From CAYSVN01 sp964434585 (GTDB taxonomy: Bacteria; Patescibacteriota; Gracilibacteria; Peribacterales; Peribacteraceae), in NCBI GenBank assembly GCA_964434585.1, contig CAYSVN010000019.1, positions 1-18,882 of the forward strand: DNA of 18,882 nt, written 5' to 3'. The position numbers and the translations under genes are program-made. Position 1 is the first letter of the stretch. The number at the start of each line of letters is the position of its first letter. This document shows positions 14,262 through 18,882 of the stretch, piece by piece. Under the pieces are notes generated by a model. It was not told the DNA's origin and made no database searches. It was given only the letters and a program-made list of their open reading frames with translations.

Positions 14262-14903
14262 ATGCACCCATCTATTATTTCTATCGCTAATTCTATTTCA
14301 CTTGGAAATTTAACACCAAGTAACATGCTGATTCCTACAGTTATTGAAAAATCTCAGTTTGGAGAACGAGCTTACGATATTTACAGTCGCCTTTTAGAAG
14401 AGCGTATTATTTTTTTAGGAACAGGTATTAACGATGACGTTGCAAATGTTATTATCGCGCAACTGCTATTTTTAGAAAAAGAAAACCAAGATGCAGACAT
14501 TACTATGTATGTTAACTCGCCTGGCGGCCATGTAACTTCTGCTATGGCAATGTATGACACAATGCACCTTGTTAAGCCAGATGTATCAACAACTTGCTTA
14601 GGTATGGCCGCATCTGCTGGAGCGGTACTGCTTATGGCTGGCGAAAAAGGAAAACGTTTTGCCTTACCACATAGCGAAATTATGATTCACCAGCCACTTG
14701 GTGGTACGCAGGGGCAAGCTACTGATATTGAAATTCACGCAAACCATATTATTCAAACAAAAGAAACACTTAATAAGCTTATTGCTAAACATACTGGGCA
14801 AAAATATGAAACTGTGGTTGCAGATACCGAACGCGATAACTACATGAGCGCTCAACAAGCTTTAAAATACGGTATTGTTGATAAAATTATTGCGAAGAAG
14901 TAA
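14262..14903 (+). CDS. clpP: ATP-dependent Clp protease proteolytic subunit ClpP
   Basis: ClpP is the barrel-shaped serine peptidase that degrades proteins fed to it by Clp ATPases. The 213-residue protein has the complete catalytic triad: Ser118 in GMAASAGA, His143 in MIHQP and Asp192 in TERD. The Ser-His and His-Asp intervals (25 and 49) equal those of the Escherichia coli enzyme. The oligomer and substrate motifs YVNSPGGHVTSAMAMYDTM and QPLGGTQGQATDIEIHA are present. The N-terminal 22 residues before LIPTVIE may act as a propeptide. No Clp ATPase gene lies next to it. Confidence 0.96.
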   Translation: MHPSIISIANSISLGNLTPSNMLIPTVIEKSQFGERAYDIYSRLLEERIIFLGTGINDDVANVIIAQLLFLEKENQDADITMYVNSPGGHVTSAMAMYDTMHLVKPDVSTTCLGMAASAGAVLLMAGEKGKRFALPHSEIMIHQPLGGTQGQATDIEIHANHIIQTKETLNKLIAKHTGQKYETVVADTERDNYMSAQQALKYGIVDKIIAKK

Positions 14904-15046
14904 ATACTGCATACTAATTAAAAACATTTAAGGAATTCTTAGGTTTTTTAGCTTATTTTAAGTAATTTATTTACTTTTTTGAACCTACAAAACTTATCTT
15001 TTAGATTCTTCCTTAATAATTTCTCTTTATTAAACTAGCTATTTTT

Positions 15047-15274
15047 TTAAGACTCATCAACATCTAAGACTTCTCTTACTTTTTTATTAATATCTCTATA
15101 GCTATTCCAAATGTTAGGATTTCTACGTACAAAATCATCTATTTCATTAGTGTTGGATATAATTTTGCTGACCTCAGAAACAAATTCGTTAGCTTGATCT
15201 TCAGTCATGTTGTCAATTAAATCTTGAAGAGGAACATCTTCAAATTTAATATCCTGCACATTTGGTTTTTGCAT
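15047..15274 (-). CDS. Small acidic unknown protein
   Basis: The 75-residue protein is soluble, acidic and probably helical (DVPLQDLIDNMTEDQANEFVSEVSKII). It has a central DDFVRRNPNIWNSYRDINKK segment and a D/E-rich end. I cannot assign a family. The start is the first ATG on the minus strand in a frame that is open for its full length. A TATATT sequence lies 5 nt upstream (15285-15280) but no clear -35. The 143-nt gap after clpP (14904-15046) is AT-rich and holds nothing I can name. Codon and amino-acid composition look gene-like, but a chance ORF remains possible. Confidence 0.5.
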   Translation of the reverse strand: MQKPNVQDIKFEDVPLQDLIDNMTEDQANEFVSEVSKIISNTNEIDDFVRRNPNIWNSYRDINKKVREVLDVDES

Positions 15275-15421
15275 ATGTAAATATAGTTATGTGATAAGCT
15301 TTTATTTTATATATTATAACATACTTTTATTATTTTAATCAGTGTATCCCCTATACATAAAATTAACTGATAAAGGATATTTAAACTTTATTATACTAGC
15401 GCTCTAAATCTATTTTAAATT

Positions 15422-15451
15422 AAAAAAACACCTCACGAAATTCGAAAGGTG
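15422..15451 (-). terminator. Rho-independent terminator of the DoxX-like gene
   Basis: On the minus strand CACCT (15451-15447) pairs with AGGTG (15433-15429), with further weak pairing around a CGAA/TTCG centre, followed by seven Ts (15428-15422). It lies 22 nt past the stop codon. A T5 run on the other strand makes the hairpin potentially bidirectional. Confidence 0.75.
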
Positions 15452-15473
15452 CTTTTTGGTTTAAATAGTTAGA

Positions 15474-15911
15474 CTATTTTTTAATGTCGCAAGATCCATC
15501 TTTACACATTCCAGAAGTGTCACTACCACAAGCTTTACCAGCAAACATAAGTGCTAAGAACCAAATGAATGCACTTTGCACGTGAGCCATACTAGCAGCG
15601 TCACCAGTCATAACCATTTTTAGTGTCATACCAATAGCAATAGATGCTAGTGCAATACCAGCAGCCCATTTACCAATACACATAAATTGGCGAACATTAA
15701 AAGCAATAATAAGACCACCAACAATTTGTAGAGCTGGAAGAATGTAAGCCCAAAGTATACCAAGTGGTGCAAGTGAACCAAGACCTTCAGAGGTCATACC
15801 GGTAAAATTAGCAATGTTCATGTAGTGCGCAAGACCTACAAGAGCGAGTGAAACTCCAACAGCAAGACGTAACATCATACCAGTCGGACAAGAAGAACAA
15901 CTATTTTTCAT
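15474..15911 (-). CDS. DoxX-like membrane protein with terminal cysteine clusters
   Basis: The 145-residue protein has four predicted membrane helices (about 13-30, 50-72, 80-100 and 110-127). GLAHYMN follows the first helix and the protein has the short-helix style of the DoxX/DUF-DoxX families. It has Cys5 and Cys8 in an N-terminal CSSC motif, Cys78 at the end of the second loop, and Cys128, Cys136 and Cys141 in a C-terminal CGSDTSGMCKDGSC tail. The cysteine clusters could form disulfides or bind metal, which is an inference. It stands alone, divergent from the PBP gene. A TATAAT box at 15942-15937 gives a leader of about 20 nt with a C-rich run and no Shine-Dalgarno sequence. Confidence 0.7.
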   Translation of the reverse strand: MKNSCSSCPTGMMLRLAVGVSLALVGLAHYMNIANFTGMTSEGLGSLAPLGILWAYILPALQIVGGLIIAFNVRQFMCIGKWAAGIALASIAIGMTLKMVMTGDAASMAHVQSAFIWFLALMFAGKACGSDTSGMCKDGSCDIKK

Positions 15912-15936
15912 AGAATAAAAGGGGGAGTAAATAAAT

Positions 15937-15942
15937 ATTATA
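15937..15942 (-). promoter_or_regulatory. -10 box of the DoxX-like gene
   Basis: A perfect TATAAT on the minus strand lies 25 nt before the ATG at 15911. I see no good -35 sequence 16-18 nt upstream. Confidence 0.4.
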
Positions 15943-15987
15943 TCTCTATCATGTTAAATTTCTTTTCTAAAAGCAAGGGAATTACGT

Positions 15988-15993
15988 TATAAT
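15988..15993 (+). promoter_or_regulatory. -10 box of the PBP gene
   Basis: A perfect TATAAT ends 9 nt before the ATG at 16003, again predicting a transcript starting at or next to the start codon. The -35 candidate TTCTAA (15965-15970, 17-nt spacer) is weak. Confidence 0.5.
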
Positions 15994-16002
15994 CATGTTC
16001 TA

Positions 16003-18507
16003 ATGGCTACTATGAACATATACAGAGGCTTAAAAAAATCTAAAGATTTAATGACACATCGTATATTTTTGGTGCATTGCTTTTTGTTTTTACTGATCTT
16101 AATTATTATTACAAGGCTGGTAGAAATTCAACTTGTAAAAGGTACTTATTACTCGCAAGAGGCTTCTAGAGCTGGTAGTACATACCTACCAGCAAAGCGC
16201 GGAGGTATTTTTACAACAAATGTTAAAAATAATGAACTTACTACGCTGGCGACAAATGTTTCGCTCGATTTAATTTACGTAGACCCTTTTGTTGTAAGCG
16301 ATTCAGCTTATGTTGCTGATGTTCTTGCTGACACTCTTGTTACGGACGAATTTCACGAATCTTGTAGTATTGGAGCTGAATATTGCCCACGTGAACTTCG
16401 ACCATACTATAGCGAGGCTTTTGACCCCTTATTTAATGTCACAACAAAAGTTGAATCGGGTGTTTACCTAATGGTAGAAAAAGAAGATGAAACACTTAAT
16501 TTTGATGCGGTTGAGGTAAGGCGACAATTTAGCCAAGACATTGAAGCTAGAATTGCAGAAAAATTTATTACATTTGTCCCCTTGCTTTATGGAGCTTCTA
16601 AGCAGCAAATGCAACGAGTGGCTGCGCTTAGTATTCCTGGGGTAACGGTTGTAGAAGATGATTACCTTATTTATGCTGACCCAGAAAATATAAATCAATC
16701 ATTACGACAAAACATTGCAGAACTTGTTTCACCTATTTTAGAACTTGAGGAAGATTATATTGCATCGCAATTGCGTAGTAGAAACAAGCGTTATGTTCCC
16801 ATTATGCAAAAAGTCCCTGTAGAACTTTCTACAGAATTGCGAGATCTAATTTCTAAAGCCTCTGTTTTAACGCAAGAAAAACGCTCACTAGAAGAAGACT
16901 CTACCATTCGTGCTGGTATTACAAACCCCTTGCGTTCTATCGCTTTTCAACCAGAGCACCAACGTATTTACCCAGAAGACCATGTAGGTGCGCAAGTTGT
17001 AGGGTTTGTAAATGCAGCCCAAGACCCACAAAGTGGTATTGAACGTAGTTTTTCGTTAGCGCTAAAAGGTCAACAAGGAGAGCGTCTTATTGTTAATGAC
17101 CGAGCTGGTGGAACTTTGCTAACCGATAACCAAGTGCGTATTGAACCAGAGGATGGTGACAGTGTTGTACTTACGATTGATCGTTTCGCACAACGAACTA
17201 TTGAATCTATCATGGATTGGGCAGTAGATTATTATGATGCTGATAGTGGGCAGGCAATAGTTATGGATCCTAAAACAGGAAGAATTATGGCAATGGTTAA
17301 TGCTCCAACGTTTGATCCAAATACTTACGCCTCTGTATTTAAACAAGTTCCATTTGTATTACAGCCTGACCAGCGCTCAGCGATTGTGGTAGAAGTTTTT
17401 GATCCAATTGACAATTCGCTTGTAGCAAAGGGATTTATTGATGATATTTTTACAGAAGAAGGAAGGCAAACTCTCTCTACAGATTTACAAGCTGACTTAT
17501 TTGCTATTGAACAATTATATGATGTAAAACGCCTAGCTCGTTATTATAAATTTGACGGAGACCATAGCCGACGAGAAATCTTTCCAACTGAAGATCCTCA
17601 CTTATGGTTACGATTTGATAACACTATTGGTATTGGTGCCTATAGAAATAAAATTGTTCAAGATACTTACGAACCTGGTTCTGTTATGAAATCTGTAACA
17701 ATGGCTATTGCTATTGAGCAGGGAGAATTTTCTCCTAGTGATACTTACCTAGATACTGGGGAGGCAGATTTTGATGAATTTACTATTAAAAATGCATTTG
17801 ATGCTGTATTTGGTAATGTAACGATGAGTAATTGTGTTGAGTTTTCTATTAACACTTGTATGGCCCATATTTCTACCACGCTTGGTAAAATTTTAATGTA
17901 CGAAGCTTTTAAGAAATTTGGACTTGGCACTATTACAAATATTGGCTTAGAAGACGAGCAGCCAGGTGTTATTCACCATTGGGAGGAATGGAGAGCTTCT
18001 ACCACTGCTACCGCTAGTTATGGACAAGGTATTACTACTACTCCACTACAAATGATTGCGGCATATGCCCCACTTGCTAATGGTGGAAAATTAATGAAGC
18101 CTTACATTATTGATAGCGTTTATAGGAGTGATGGTTCTGTAGAGGAGACTCAACCAAAAATACTTGATAGAGTGATTTCAGAACAAACAAGTCAAACGAT
18201 GACAGCCATGCTTACCAGTTCGATTGTACGAGGGTTTGCTGATACTGCTGCTGTAGATGGCTATCGACTTGCTGGTAAAACAGGTACTAGCCAAATTGCT
18301 GGCCCAGGTGGTCGTTACGAAATTGGCCCAGGTTCGAACATTACTTCGTTTATTGGCTATGGACCGTCTGATGATCCTGAATTTTTAATTCTTGTAAAAT
18401 TTGATCGACCGCGTCGTAACCCTCTTGGTTCTAAGTCGGCTGCACCAACGTTTAAACTTATTGCAGAATTTTTAGTTGATTACCTTGCTATTGAACCTTC
18501 ATATTAG
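16003..18507 (+). CDS. Class B penicillin-binding protein (FtsI/PBP2 family)
   Basis: This membrane-anchored D,D-transpeptidase cross-links peptidoglycan during elongation or division. The 834-residue protein has one N-terminal membrane helix (about 22-39) and a PBP-dimer segment with the PAKRGGIF motif (about 62-69). A transpeptidase domain follows with SxxK at Ser560-Lys563 (in YEPGSVMKS), SxN at Ser615-Ile-Asn617 and KTG at 759-761. GQGITTTPLQ precedes the last motif, as usual. The protein is much longer than typical family members (about 580-700). FDPN at 437-440 is separated from the active Ser560 by about 120 residues, where close relatives have about 25-35, so there is an insertion of roughly 90 residues. 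The N-terminal region is also enlarged. FtsI versus PBP2 cannot be decided from sequence alone. Confidence 0.92.
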   Translation: MATMNIYRGLKKSKDLMTHRIFLVHCFLFLLILIIITRLVEIQLVKGTYYSQEASRAGSTYLPAKRGGIFTTNVKNNELTTLATNVSLDLIYVDPFVVSDSAYVADVLADTLVTDEFHESCSIGAEYCPRELRPYYSEAFDPLFNVTTKVESGVYLMVEKEDETLNFDAVEVRRQFSQDIEARIAEKFITFVPLLYGASKQQMQRVAALSIPGVTVVEDDYLIYADPENINQSLRQNIAELVSPILELEEDYIASQLRSRNKRYVPIMQKVPVELSTELRDLISKASVLTQEKRSLEEDSTIRAGITNPLRSIAFQPEHQRIYPEDHVGAQVVGFVNAAQDPQSGIERSFSLALKGQQGERLIVNDRAGGTLLTDNQVRIEPEDGDSVVLTIDRFAQRTIESIMDWAVDYYDADSGQAIVMDPKTGRIMAMVNAPTFDPNTYASVFKQVPFVLQPDQRSAIVVEVFDPIDNSLVAKGFIDDIFTEEGRQTLSTDLQADLFAIEQLYDVKRLARYYKFDGDHSRREIFPTEDPHLWLRFDNTIGIGAYRNKIVQDTYEPGSVMKSVTMAIAIEQGEFSPSDTYLDTGEADFDEFTIKNAFDAVFGNVTMSNCVEFSINTCMAHISTTLGKILMYEAFKKFGLGTITNIGLEDEQPGVIHHWEEWRASTTATASYGQGITTTPLQMIAAYAPLANGGKLMKPYIIDSVYRSDGSVEETQPKILDRVISEQTSQTMTAMLTSSIVRGFADTAAVDGYRLAGKTGTSQIAGPGGRYEIGPGSNITSFIGYGPSDDPEFLILVKFDRPRRNPLGSKSAAPTFKLIAEFLVDYLAIEPSY

Positions 18508-18586
18508 GGTTTAGACATTGGCATCTAGGGATTAGGGTCCTAGATTTTAAATCCTAATTCCTGTACCCTATGCTCTAACCCCTTTT
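18507..18586 (+). terminator. Large imperfect palindrome after the PBP gene (terminator-like)
   Basis: GGGTTTAGACAT (18507-18518) can pair with ATGCTCTAACCC (18570-18581), and GGATTAGG (18529-18536) with CCTAATTCC (18553-18561), each with a one-base bulge. Four Ts follow at 18583-18586. The stem begins on the last base of the TAG stop codon. It could terminate the PBP transcript, but the T run is short, and it may instead be a palindromic repeat of the GGGATTAGGG kind. Confidence 0.45.
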
Positions 18587-18611
18587 AAATAAATCGAAAA
18601 TTTATAATTGT

Positions 18612-18882
18612 GTGACTTTACACTTTGCATCACCGGGTTCACCAGCTTCTGCTAAAACTTCGCGCGGTACAGTAGGAGGTATAGAACGCTGTAAAGAGCT
18701 TGGTATAAGCGCTATAGAAATAGAATGGGTACAGCGTGTGCCAAGTAACCAAGAGCGACTACTACAAGTACGTGAAGCCTTAGAGGCTCATAAGATTGTA
18801 GCTACCGTACACGCGCCTTATTTTATAAATTTAAATGCTGCCACAGCCGAAAAATTAGAAGCAAGTCAACAACGTGTTATGG
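18612..18882 (+). CDS. nfo: Endonuclease IV-like (Nfo) TIM-barrel protein, N-terminal part (3' end outside window)
   Basis: The first 90 codons are visible from a GTG at 18612. The frame is open back to a TAA at 18576, but no ATG, GTG or TTG lies in between, so GTG is the best start. The protein begins LHFASPGSPASAKTS, then GGIERCKELGISAIEIEWVQRV, and contains TVHAPYFINL. The last is the first metal-ligand region (His) of the endonuclease IV / xylose-isomerase-like barrel. Endonuclease IV cuts DNA at abasic sites using Zn. The window ends before other metal ligands. A close relative with an archaeal-type Nfo-like sequence, not the E. coli type, seems most likely. Confidence 0.72.
   Translation, partial: MTLHFASPGSPASAKTSRGTVGGIERCKELGISAIEIEWVQRVPSNQERLLQVREALEAHKIVATVHAPYFINLNAATAEKLEASQQRVM

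Overview
The window is AT-rich and gene-dense. It looks like the genome of a small, host-dependent or streamlined bacterium of the Patescibacteria (Candidate Phyla Radiation) type. The grounds are short spacings, single-copy housekeeping genes in unusual order, a reduced MiaA and MurJ, a membrane-anchored orphan peptide-binding protein, and sortase/SLH surface proteins. The lineage is an inference from gene style, not a match to a named genome. The run of 10 Ns at 1134-1143 shows a draft scaffold. Twenty genes have a visible stop codon: 15 TAA, 5 TAG and no TGA. No gene needs TGA to be read as an amino acid.

Layout. 1-2613: the C-terminal part of a large secreted, repeat-containing LPXTG protein, then a strong hairpin terminator, then a secreted protein joining SLH repeats to a sortase catalytic domain. 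These look like a substrate-plus-enzyme surface-display pair. 2643-4370: tRNA-Pro(GGG), tyrosyl-tRNA synthetase and an O6-alkylguanine-DNA alkyltransferase. 4419-7718: secG, a large family-5 solute-binding protein, secE and nusG, so two Sec subunits flank the binding protein. 7719-8213: non-coding, carrying copy A of a dispersed structured repeat. 8214-10813 (minus): a two-gene operon of a DUF4015-type putative glycoside hydrolase and MurJ. 10957-11390: initiator tRNA and ribosomal protein bL27. 11365-12545 (minus): a three-gene operon ending in an FtsB/DivIC-like division protein, divergent from an unknown helical protein (12598-12984). 12985-13443: non-coding, carrying copy B of the repeat. 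13444-14903: divergent miaA and clpP. 15047-15911 (minus): a small unknown protein and a DoxX-like membrane protein. 16003-18507: a class B penicillin-binding protein. 18612 to the end: the start of an endonuclease IV-like gene.

The cell-surface theme is strong. Lipid II flipping (MurJ), transpeptidation (class B PBP), division (FtsB-like), Sec secretion and sortase anchoring all occur here.

Three signals stand out. First, the SLH-sortase fusion lies directly beside an LPXTG substrate. Second, a structured element of about 170 nt occurs twice within about 5 kb, about 88% identical by hand alignment, with a different palindrome inserted at the same point in each copy. Third, at least seven genes have a -10-like box ending only 6-10 nt before the start codon, which points to leaderless transcripts.
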